Origin: Acidobacteriaceae bacterium
GTDB lineage: Bacteria > Acidobacteriota > Terriglobia > Terriglobales > Acidobacteriaceae
DNA: 5,817 bases
Direction of reading: 5' to 3'
Assembly: GCA_003156235.1 (NCBI GenBank)
Contig: PMGP01000028.1
Coordinates: forward strand, 11,302 to 17,118
Shown: positions 1 through 5,497 of the stretch, piece by piece
Layout: each line of letters opens with the position of its first letter
Numbering within the stretch: position 1 is the stretch's first letter
Program-made: the position numbers and the translations under genes
Notes under the pieces: model-generated
Told to the model about the DNA's origin: nothing
Seen by the model: only the letters and a program-made list of their open reading frames with translations
The model's database searches: none

Positions 1-168
1 ACGTACCTCACCTCGCACGCCGACTCGCCAAAGGACTATCAGTACAAAGGCGAGCGCCGAAGTTACTCCTTTAATCAATTCGCGTGGAAGCGGATCGTCG
101 ACGACGCGGCTTCGGCCATCAACCAAATAGGTGGTCGACCTACTTCGGCCATCGTGCCTACGTACTAA
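1..168 (+). CDS. C-terminal end of a gene cut by the left edge (possible nucleotide cyclase)
   Basis: Frame 1 is open from the first base to TAA at 166-168 and gives the last 55 residues of a protein. They are polar with an amphipathic helix-like stretch (WKRIVDDAASAINQIG) and a short proline-containing tail ending in PTY. No catalytic motif falls inside this piece, so the product cannot be named from sequence. Context suggests a role: it lies 14 bases before an E2-like gene, with the E2 ribosome site just after its stop. In short type II CBASS operons the gene next to the E2 is usually the CD-NTase, the enzyme that makes the cyclic nucleotide signal. A class III cyclase of the Pycsar type is another option given the PycTM-like gene downstream. 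This is inference from neighbours only; that it is a real coding end is fairly safe. Confidence 0.6.
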   Translation, partial: TYLTSHADSPKDYQYKGERRSYSFNQFAWKRIVDDAASAINQIGGRPTSAIVPTY

Positions 169-169
169 A

Positions 170-176
170 GAAGGAG
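170..176 (+). promoter_or_regulatory. Ribosome binding site that fixes the E2 start
   Basis: GAAGGAG lies 6 bases before ATG at 183. The same frame is open further upstream to an ATG at 84, but that start would overlap the preceding gene by 85 bases and has no comparable site. The 183 start is therefore preferred. Confidence 0.75.
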
Positions 177-182
177 TTTCGA

Positions 183-794
183 ATGACCATCGCATCCCTG
201 TTGAGCAAACTTGGAAGACGGACCCCCCTCTTCGTGACGGTCGCCGGCCAAGTAATTGGCGCCGCCGACGTCGTCAAGGCCGATGGTGAATTCCGTCACC
301 CAAACCACGGTCGGGTCACATCAGTGGCCAAGCACGCCTTCCATGATGGTGACGATCCGATCCCCACAGAAGTCGTGAACGCCTGGTGGATTAACGATCC
401 CTCCGCATTGGAGACCGAGCGCAACAACATGGCCCTGGCGTTTCCAGGGTTCACGGAAGTCACCACCGATGGACGACCTGGTTGGACTGGCGAGATTGAC
501 ACCGGCAGGGGAAAACACTGGATTGAGCTGGTCCATCGCCGCGACCACGGTCTCCCATCAGTCGAGGTTCTCAGTGCACGACGACTGGAGCGACGGGCTG
601 GAAGGAGATTCGTACGATCCCCACACCTCTTTACGAGCGGAAAACTCTGCGTGGCTTACGCCGATGACTGGAATGCCGATGAACACGATGCTGTGACCGT
701 GGTGGCGTGGGCTGCCCATTGGCTAGCAGCGTATTCAGAGTGGCGATTCACGTCGAAATGGCCATCGGAAGGGGCTGCAGTTGAAGCGGCCTAA
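183..794 (+). CDS. E2-like (ubiquitin-conjugating fold) protein, CBASS-type
   Basis: The 203-residue product resembles bacterial E2-family proteins, which carry an active-site cysteine and in short type II CBASS act on the neighbouring CD-NTase without an E1 or JAB partner. What is visible: the last 110 residues follow the family pattern, with strands around W101-V128 (WTGEIDTG, HWIELVHRR, PSVEVLSARR). Then comes PHLFTSGKLC with H148 and the likely catalytic C156, followed by an acidic/aromatic loop (DDW, 161-163) and a Trp-rich helix at 176-193 (WAAHWLAAYSEW, then KW). The first 95 residues are not recognised and could be an extra domain. It follows the edge gene by 14 bases and overlaps the next gene by 14 bases. 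No E1 or deconjugase is in view, though one could lie to the left. Assignment to the E2 superfamily is fairly confident; the CBASS link is inferred from context. Confidence 0.72.
   Translation: MTIASLLSKLGRRTPLFVTVAGQVIGAADVVKADGEFRHPNHGRVTSVAKHAFHDGDDPIPTEVVNAWWINDPSALETERNNMALAFPGFTEVTTDGRPGWTGEIDTGRGKHWIELVHRRDHGLPSVEVLSARRLERRAGRRFVRSPHLFTSGKLCVAYADDWNADEHDAVTVVAWAAHWLAAYSEWRFTSKWPSEGAAVEAA
767..774 (+). promoter_or_regulatory. Ribosome binding site for the TTG start at 781
   Basis: GGAAGGGG lies inside the 3' end of the E2 gene, 6 bases before TTG at 781. It supports a start overlapping the E2 stop, hence translation tied to the E2 gene. Confidence 0.6.
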
Positions 795-1320
795 CGAAGA
801 GGACCAAGTCGAGGAGTTGACCTCGGCAACTGGTGATGACGTAAGCGACGCATTTCAGGCGATCTCCGTCACAACCGCCTACATCAACAACGCCGATGCC
901 AAGGCAGGTTTCAGCGCTGCCGCTGCCGCGGCTATCGTCATCGCCATATCCCAGCAGTCATCGACTCTTGGCGTCGCATTGGGCGCTGAAACGACAATTG
1001 AGCAGTGGGCACGGGTGGTACTGATTCTCTTGGGAATCGCAATTCTCTTCACCGTGGTAGGAATCGGACTCACGCTGATACCGCGAACGCCCGACGTCGT
1101 GGAAGGTGGCCGATTTTCATTTCCGACAGTGGCAAGACAGCATTGGCGATTCATTCCCGCCAATCGAAGTACGGCCGCCAACGAAGCGTGGGCTGAGTCA
1201 CAGACGCTCGCTCGAATCGCCAAACGCAAGTTTTCCGGAATGAGAATTTCACTATGGTCGCTCGGCGCAGCTTTCGCATTCTTCTGTTGCTGGACTGTTC
1301 TGGCTTCCCGAATCTCATGA
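781..1320 (+). CDS. PycTM-like membrane effector
   Basis: The 179-residue product looks like the PycTM/2TM family of membrane proteins, which act as effectors in Pycsar and CBASS-like systems by damaging the membrane once a cyclic nucleotide signal is made. Visible support: an acidic N-terminus, then a helix with the characteristic A-D-A-K-A signature (residues 38-42) leading into a hydrophobic Ala/Ile segment at about 43-58. A strong membrane helix spans about 76-100 and ends in L-x-L-I-P-R, as in the family. A soluble stretch at 101-145 and a basic turn (IAKRK) precede a last membrane helix at about 155-176. The TTG start has a good ribosome site and overlaps the E2 stop by 14 bases, so the two are probably translated together. 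The family call rests on remembered signatures. A generic SLATT- or 2TM-type CBASS effector is the main alternative, with a similar role. Confidence 0.62.
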   Translation: MKRPNEEDQVEELTSATGDDVSDAFQAISVTTAYINNADAKAGFSAAAAAAIVIAISQQSSTLGVALGAETTIEQWARVVLILLGIAILFTVVGIGLTLIPRTPDVVEGGRFSFPTVARQHWRFIPANRSTAANEAWAESQTLARIAKRKFSGMRISLWSLGAAFAFFCCWTVLASRIS

Positions 1321-1324
1321 GAGC

Positions 1325-1330
1325 AAGGAG
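1325..1330 (+). promoter_or_regulatory. Strong ribosome binding site of the 28-codon ORF
   Basis: A perfect AAGGAG sits 6 bases before ATG at 1337. It is among the best ribosome sites in the window, which makes the very short ORF that follows hard to dismiss as chance. Confidence 0.65.
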
Positions 1331-1336
1331 CCCCAC

Positions 1337-1423
1337 ATGAGCATCAGCTTTTGTCGTCACCGTAGGAAATGTCATCTTCAGTTTCCAGAATTGCTGCAAG
1401 CAGGACGAGGCGCCTCCTTATGA
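1337..1423 (+). CDS. 28-residue small ORF coupled to the next gene
   Basis: This reads as MSISFCRHRRKCHLQFPELL followed by QAGRGASL and L, ending at TGA 1421-1423. It is basic and carries two cysteines in a C-x6-C arrangement with three arginines, a lysine and two histidines around them. I recognise no family. Two things suggest it is translated: the perfect AAGGAG before it, and the ATGA overlap in which its stop shares bases with ATG 1420 of the membrane protein gene. It may be a leader ORF that sets translation of that gene, a small functional peptide, or the remnant of a longer gene. The 16-base gap from the preceding stop places it in the same operon. The start is supported; the function is unknown. 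Confidence 0.45.
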   Translation: MSISFCRHRRKCHLQFPELLQAGRGASL

Positions 1424-2049
1424 TTACGACACAAATCTCTTTTCTCAAACGTTGGACCGACGAGGCAAGCCGCGACAAGGATTATCCGTGGTATCTGGAT
1501 GATCGTCCCGATCGCGAGCGCCGGCTGACCGTTCTGTTGTACGGACTACTCCGTCGTTCCGGGGCAATGTTGCATATCGCCTTCCTAGTTCTCAGATCGT
1601 GGTGGAAACGTCCTCTGGAACCCGATATTCCCACGAACGGGTCTAGCCTTGTTTCCAGTGCCGTGGGAGGCGTGTCTAAGACGGTGTTTTGGATGGCGAG
1701 TGTTGCAATCGCTGGCATCGTTGGCTCTGAATATGCTTCGTCGTCTCTCAGTACGAACTCTTCTGAGCACCTTGCTGTTTGGCTTGGGCTAGCAGCCGGA
1801 TTCGTAGTCTTTTCCGCTTTATATCAATGGTGGAGGTTTCTCAATCGACTTCGGCGAGTACTTGTTGATTGGGTGGAGCGCAGCGACAAGACTGAACTCT
1901 CCGCTCGGCGCGAGGAGGACGTTGCGCTCTTTGGTTACACCTTTGGAGATGATTTCAGGCGTGACTTCAAGGTGAAGTCTGTTCGCTTTCTTGCCGTGTT
2001 TTCCTTCTGCGGCTTCATGTACGTCGCCTATGGACTTGGACATCATTGA
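1420..2049 (+). CDS. Multi-pass membrane protein of unknown function
   Basis: The 209-residue product was not assigned to a family. It begins with a charged soluble region (residues 1-45, rich in Asp/Arg with DYPWYLDD and DRPDRERR). A short hydrophobic stretch at about 49-61 follows, then clear membrane helices at about 84-104 and 117-138. A charged cytosolic-type segment (140-186, with RLRRVLVDWVERSD and ARREED) precedes a last membrane helix at about 188-206. I chose ATG 1420 because it overlaps the stop of the small ORF (ATGA) and has GACGAGG 9 bases upstream. An in-frame ATG at 1369 would add 17 residues but lies within the small ORF and has a poorly spaced site. The stop overlaps the next start as TGATG. 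Its position between two defence-like genes suggests a membrane partner or pore, but this is inference. Confidence 0.72.
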   Translation: MITTQISFLKRWTDEASRDKDYPWYLDDRPDRERRLTVLLYGLLRRSGAMLHIAFLVLRSWWKRPLEPDIPTNGSSLVSSAVGGVSKTVFWMASVAIAGIVGSEYASSSLSTNSSEHLAVWLGLAAGFVVFSALYQWWRFLNRLRRVLVDWVERSDKTELSARREEDVALFGYTFGDDFRRDFKVKSVRFLAVFSFCGFMYVAYGLGHH

Positions 2050-2192
2050 TGTCGGGGCGGCGTGTCTGCTTCAGTTTCCATTTCGACGGGGACATCTGGC
2101 GTGCTTCCAATGTCCGAACGCCTGGAGCACTTGATGCAATAGCGCGGGTCGGTTTCTCGGATGGATCATTGAGAGAGAGTAAGGAAGAGTAA
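2049..2192 (+). CDS. Truncated TIR-like (ThsB/DUF1863-type) N-terminal fragment
   Basis: This 47-residue ORF starts at ATG 2049 inside the TGATG overlap with the membrane gene. It reads MSGRRVCFSFHFDGDIWRAS, then NVRTPGALDAIARVGFSDGS and LRESKEE before TAA. The run V-C-F-S-F-H-F-D-x-D-I-W-R-A-S-x-V-R-x-x-G-A, followed by G-F-S-D-x-S-L, closely matches the start of TIR-like proteins of the ThsB/DUF1863 group. In those, the first strand (usually V-F-F-S-F-H-Y) and first helix (W-R-x-x-x-V-R-N) open a domain of well over 100 residues. Here the frame stops right where the family continues with a Lys-rich helix and its central strand. Neither other forward frame continues the domain, so this looks like a true truncation. 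The NAD-processing core would be missing, so it is either a remnant or a miniature coupled peptide. Homology is fairly confident; activity is doubtful. Confidence 0.6.
   Translation: MSGRRVCFSFHFDGDIWRASNVRTPGALDAIARVGFSDGSLRESKEE
2181..2189 (+). promoter_or_regulatory. Ribosome binding site for the 58-residue membrane protein
   Basis: AAGGAAGAG lies 8 bases before ATG 2198 and forms the last codons of the TIR-like fragment. The sequence that ends the fragment therefore also starts the next gene. Confidence 0.6.
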
Positions 2193-2197
2193 CTGAA

Positions 2198-2374
2198 ATG
2201 AAGAGCGCAAGTAGCAGTCAACAAGTCAACGTGCTATTGGGTCGAGCTTGGCACACCGTATGGATGCACGATTGGAAACTCATCGTCGGCGTCGGTGTTC
2301 TGTTGGCGCTTGAGGCCGCTTGGGTCGGTTGGCACGGTGCCGCTCCGGCACGACGACGGAGTCACCGCCTCTAA
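2198..2374 (+). CDS. 58-residue single-pass membrane protein
   Basis: It starts at ATG 2198 with AAGGAAGAG 8 bases upstream and ends at TAA 2372-2374. The N-terminal 26 residues are polar (SASSSQQVN, then an aromatic stretch WHTVWMHDW). One membrane helix follows at about residues 27-46 (KLIVGVGVLLALEAAWVGW), then a very basic tail (ARRRSHRL). By the positive-inside rule this suggests N-out/C-in. I recognise no family. It begins 5 bases after the TIR-like fragment, so it belongs to the same coupled chain. It may be a small membrane effector, a toxin-like peptide or a structural partner of the 209-residue protein. Gene existence is supported by ribosome site, composition and spacing only. Confidence 0.5.
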   Translation: MKSASSSQQVNVLLGRAWHTVWMHDWKLIVGVGVLLALEAAWVGWHGAAPARRRSHRL

Positions 2375-2412
2375 GAAGTATCCGAAATCCAGCGTAGAAG
2401 AAGGGATTAACA

Positions 2413-2718
2413 GTGTCTACCCAAAGGTCACAGCCGTTCCAGTGGCGCCGTGATGTCCGAAACTGGCTCAGTTCGGTCTTGCAGTATCAACAGCAGTACG
2501 GTCTGAGTCTTCGATCGGCAGCTCAGTACTCGCAACAGAACGTTCCCGTTAGCGCTCTCGTCGAGTTCGTCGGTCGATATGTCGAAAGGAGACTCGCTGC
2601 GTGGGCGGTCAAGAGCGCCTTGCGGGAAGCAGCAGCATCGCTGAACTTCACCCTCGACAACGGCACGCTCGACTTTCTGGCAGAACTCGCCGTGGATTCA
2701 ATTCTGGCGACCGTGTAG
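2413..2718 (+). CDS. 101-residue helical protein of unknown function
   Basis: It starts at GTG 2413 with GAAGAAGGGA ending 6 bases upstream and ends at TAG 2716-2718, 4 bases before the HNH gene. It contains no cysteine and no membrane helix. The N-terminal third is rich in Gln, Trp and Arg (FQWRRDVRNWLSSVLQYQQQ), followed by amphipathic helices (SALVEFVGRYVERRLAAWAV and an Ala/Leu-rich end). This suggests an all-helical, possibly oligomeric or nucleic-acid-binding protein. No family is recognised. Close packing with the HNH gene suggests they work together, for instance as regulator, immunity or specificity partner of the nuclease; that is inference only. Confidence 0.6.
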   Translation: MSTQRSQPFQWRRDVRNWLSSVLQYQQQYGLSLRSAAQYSQQNVPVSALVEFVGRYVERRLAAWAVKSALREAAASLNFTLDNGTLDFLAELAVDSILATV

Positions 2719-2722
2719 ACCG

Positions 2723-3403
2723 ATGGCGCAGCTACATTTCCAACCTGGACAATGTGCGAACTGCGACGGCTCCGACGTCACGGTATCGGCACCACTCTAT
2801 TGCTCACCGGGATGTCGTCAATCTGCAGAACTGGTCCGCTACGTACGGAAACATCGTCGCGACGGCACAGATCAAGATCCAGACATTGTAGATGTCATCC
2901 GGACCCGGATGGCCATGGTGCTCGGAGGCGGCTACCCAGAACAGCAACGTCGCGTGTCGGTGGATAAACGCACAATTGTTTTCGATCGAGCCGGTGGATT
3001 ATGTGAAGAGTGTGGCCGTGCCTTGGACTTTGATCGATCGAGTGGCGACCCCGATGCAGTCGCCACGATTCAGCACGTCAATGGCAACTCGAACGACCCA
3101 TCAAACCTCAAAGCTTTCTGTCGCCGTTGCAATGTTTTGGACGCTCAGTCACGATTTGTGCCCGTTGAACCAGGATCAACGGAAGCGGAGTATGCCGCAG
3201 AACTGCGAAAACGTTGGATGTCTGAGAATCCATTGCGCCTATGCGATGACGATCAGCAATGGAACGACATATGGCGAATTCTCGCCACCGAGGCCAAAGA
3301 GATTGTGCGCATGCACGAGGAGCGGGCCGAGTCCGCTGGTGACGAGGACCTACCGGGCTTTAAAGGGCGGACCGACCAAGGGACGCCGATTCAGGAATTC
3401 TGA
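2723..3403 (+). CDS. HNH nuclease-like protein with extra N-terminal zinc motif
   Basis: The 226-residue product has a recognisable HNH module at about residues 84-137. The zinc-binding pair C94-x2-C97 (GLCEECG) comes first, then IQHVNG with the likely catalytic H118, SNLKAFCRRCN with N128, and the second pair C133-x2-C136. The family usually has Asp or Glu before the catalytic His, where this protein has Gln. HNH proteins cut DNA by a metal-dependent mechanism. A second cysteine set near the N-terminus (C11, C14, C27, C31) looks like a small treble-clef or zinc-ribbon, perhaps for nucleic-acid binding. The C-terminal 80 residues are charged and unassigned. The start lies 4 bases after the previous stop with only a weak ribosome site, so coupling is likely. 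It could serve a defence system or be a free-standing nuclease; the domain call is firm, the role is not. Confidence 0.75.
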   Translation: MAQLHFQPGQCANCDGSDVTVSAPLYCSPGCRQSAELVRYVRKHRRDGTDQDPDIVDVIRTRMAMVLGGGYPEQQRRVSVDKRTIVFDRAGGLCEECGRALDFDRSSGDPDAVATIQHVNGNSNDPSNLKAFCRRCNVLDAQSRFVPVEPGSTEAEYAAELRKRWMSENPLRLCDDDQQWNDIWRILATEAKEIVRMHEERAESAGDEDLPGFKGRTDQGTPIQEF

Positions 3404-3584
3404 ACGCGTAAGATTGTCAAGGTCGTGTCCAAGAATCAGCTCCCGACCACAACGACAATCACTCACCTTCGGGGCCCTTCGCCAACAAGACTCCTCAAAA
3501 ATTCATCGTCAAGTCAAGTGTCGATTCACACACAACTTCAATGTAATGTTGTCCAGCCAAGACTGGTCGAAGAGCCAAAACGAC
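3404..3584. other. Gap between convergent genes
   Basis: About 180 bases separate the HNH stop from the DUF262 stop on the other strand. I found no supported gene and no convincing hairpin plus T-run on either strand. A GGGGCCC core at about 3473-3479 is palindromic but lacks the features of a terminator. Confidence 0.5.
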
Positions 3585-4745
3585 TTAGTCGACCTCCGAC
3601 GCGCTGCGAAGGCCTAGTTCTCCCCGTACGAAACGAAGCAATACGTTCGCTCTTCCGGCAAGATAGGAACCAGTGGTGGTCCCTTGAATGTCGCCGAAGT
3701 TATCCAGTACGCTCCACTCGTCTTCAGAAAGGTCCCTTTCATCGACTGACCGAAGTAAGCGGATCCGGCCAAAGAAGTCTTCGACTCGCTCTCGCAAATC
3801 GGAAATTGTTGCAAGGCCCTCATCCATGTCAATCATCACATAAATCGTGAGGATGTCCCACGCCCTCGCTAGCAAATGGTCCTTTGGTTGAAATGCCTCT
3901 GCTATCACATCTAGCCGATGATTGACTAAAGATGCCAAGTCACTCAAACTCTCGCGAACAGAAGATTCTTCCTCCCTACTGAAATTTTGACCAACATCTG
4001 GTCTGAATGACTGAGCAAATCGATCAAGATCAACAATTCGCATGGGCGGAACTTTCCCGAGTCTCACCTCAGAACTTTCGAAGTATAAGAACCTCAGCGC
4101 CAAGTCGGAAAACCTGCCTCGCCGGTCCAGAATTTTGAATGACTGAAAAGCATCGTGCTCAGTGAGCTTTTGCAACACTCCTCTCAATAGGGTGCCGCGA
4201 TTCCTCTTTTCTGCAGCATTAAGCGGCGTTCCTTCATTTAGTCTGAAAAATAGTTCCTCAATAATGCCCAAATCATCGGTCTCAACAGTAACCATTGCAA
4301 TCTCATAGGCAAGGAATCTGCGAACCAGGTATGGGGCCACCCGGACAAGTTCTGAGTATCTCATTCCTTGAAACCGACTGCTAGAAGACTCTCCAAGTGA
4401 TCCAATCTCATCCGTGTCGTCAGACAACTCTGAAAGTAGTTGGAAATTCTCGGACAGCGGGAATTCGTCGGCCTCAAAACCGACAATGGCCTCAAGCCTT
4501 TGCCTTCCATCAATAACTGCAAACCGGATGAGAGAGTCGTCATTGAACTCAGGAGGGACAATTGAATGGAGATAGATCTTCGGAGAATCGATACCGTTAA
4601 GGATGCTGTCAATAAACAACTGCTGCCTGTTGATGGTCCAAATGCTGCCTTCGCGCTGGTAATCAGGGTCAAGGTTCAGTTGCTGATATCTCGACAAGAG
4701 ATCTCTACAGCTCCAAAAGTTACTCTTGAATCGAATTGTACTCAC
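3585..4745 (-). CDS. DUF262 (GmrS/ParB-like) domain protein
   Basis: The 386-residue product carries the DUF262 signature: PDYQREGSIW at 27-36, QLFIDSILNG at 42-51, and AVIDGRQRLEAI at 76-87, whose D-G-x-Q-R core is the family hallmark. DUF262 is a ParB-like nucleotide-binding fold found in GmrSD-type restriction enzymes and other defence proteins, where it drives NTP-dependent action on DNA. A second conserved stretch, FFRLNEGTPLNAAEKRN (about 166-182), is also typical. GmrSD enzymes add a DUF1524/HNH nuclease domain, which I do not see in the C-terminal half here. Nuclease activity, if any, must therefore come from elsewhere. The GTG start overlaps the FRG stop as GTGA, a strong sign of translational coupling. 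The region seems more AT-rich than the left array. Confidence 0.8.
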   Translation of the reverse strand: MSTIRFKSNFWSCRDLLSRYQQLNLDPDYQREGSIWTINRQQLFIDSILNGIDSPKIYLHSIVPPEFNDDSLIRFAVIDGRQRLEAIVGFEADEFPLSENFQLLSELSDDTDEIGSLGESSSSRFQGMRYSELVRVAPYLVRRFLAYEIAMVTVETDDLGIIEELFFRLNEGTPLNAAEKRNRGTLLRGVLQKLTEHDAFQSFKILDRRGRFSDLALRFLYFESSEVRLGKVPPMRIVDLDRFAQSFRPDVGQNFSREEESSVRESLSDLASLVNHRLDVIAEAFQPKDHLLARAWDILTIYVMIDMDEGLATISDLRERVEDFFGRIRLLRSVDERDLSEDEWSVLDNFGDIQGTTTGSYLAGRANVLLRFVRGELGLRSASEVD

Positions 4746-5497
4746 GAATATCTCTCTTTCACTGAGGCACCGAGGTGGCTCAAATCGGGATAAACGGTGC
4801 GCGCCTGAATTCCAACTGAATCCAATTGGCGCAGAATTGAATCCTTTGCATTGCCAGGAACAATATATTTCTTGAGAATCGGAGGCTCCTGCGGAGCCTC
4901 TCCAAGCGCCTCATTTCTCGTATGAATCGTGAATGTGCCCCACTGGGCGGAAAGCCGGAGAAAGGATCTAACCGCCAAGCCGGCCGCCGGCGGAATATGT
5001 ACCGTCATGGAAGTAGCGTGAAGCGGATGGTATTGCTCTAGTACATCATCAACTTCAAACATGGGAATGTCCAATCGATTATCTCGCAATGAGTGGCCAT
5101 TCAGTGCGGTCGGATTTAGAAGCCAGACTGCCCCATCAGATTCCACATCATCTGCATCTTCCGCAACCAACTCAGAAGCGAAGTAAAGACCCACGAGAGG
5201 ATTCTCGGTCCAATCAAGAAGGCGCGTAGGAACTCCATGGTGCTGAGCTAGAAAAAGCCACTCCCAGCGATCTCTAGGAGGAACAGAAAGTAGCGCGTAG
5301 GCGTCCTGCATGAACCTTCGCAACATGAGTGTCTCGTTGGCTCCCTCTAACGGAGGCCTGAAGATGCTCGGCACCAACTCATATGTTGATTTGCTGCAAC
5401 CTCGAAACCAGATTGGCGGTTCTCCGTTGGCAATTGCTCCTGCCTCCAACTTCTCCACAAAATCAGAAAGGCTAGATATTTCTCCTGAACTCTCCAT
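4742..5497 (-). CDS. FRG-domain protein
   Basis: The 251-residue product has the defining FRG motifs: IWFRGCSKSTYELVPSIFR (29-47) and QHHGVPTRLLDWTENP (85-100) followed by LYFAS. The C-terminal part, with QWGTFTIH, LKKYIVP, ILRQL, GI and YPDL, follows the usual layout of the family. FRG proteins are common beside phage-defence genes, but their biochemical activity is not established to my knowledge. I chose ATG 5497. A GTG 18 codons upstream (5551) would add a Cys- and Arg-containing stretch unlike the rest, and it has no ribosome site. The site before 5497 is weak too (GGGG about 13 bases away), so the start is moderately sure. It is the first gene of a two-gene operon with DUF262, sharing a GTGA stop/start. 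Confidence 0.8.
   Translation of the reverse strand: MESSGEISSLSDFVEKLEAGAIANGEPPIWFRGCSKSTYELVPSIFRPPLEGANETLMLRRFMQDAYALLSVPPRDRWEWLFLAQHHGVPTRLLDWTENPLVGLYFASELVAEDADDVESDGAVWLLNPTALNGHSLRDNRLDIPMFEVDDVLEQYHPLHATSMTVHIPPAAGLAVRSFLRLSAQWGTFTIHTRNEALGEAPQEPPILKKYIVPGNAKDSILRQLDSVGIQARTVYPDLSHLGASVKERYS

Noticed and set aside
110..153. An 11-base direct repeat (CTTCGGCCATC) at 110-120 and 143-153
   Set aside because: Both copies are in frame, 33 bases apart, and encode SAI in the edge gene. Two short copies inside coding sequence are not evidence of an att site or array.
879..1229. A 116-codon - strand open frame opposite the PycTM-like gene
   Set aside because: It is antisense to a gene with membrane segments and family signatures; the Ala/Ser/Arg-rich product is typical of a shadow frame.
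2049..2192. Frameshift as the cause of the short TIR-like ORF
   Set aside because: The other two forward frames stop within a few codons and do not carry the expected continuation of the domain, so a single-base error would not restore it.
2892..3617. A 241-codon + strand open frame overlapping the HNH gene
   Set aside because: It lies in another frame over the HNH gene, whose frame holds clear zinc and catalytic motifs. The alternative product is a low-complexity mix without family signs, and it has no good ribosome site.
3425..3850. A 141-codon + strand open frame across the end of DUF262
   Set aside because: It is mostly antisense to the DUF262 coding region and its product is Arg/Ser-rich without motifs.
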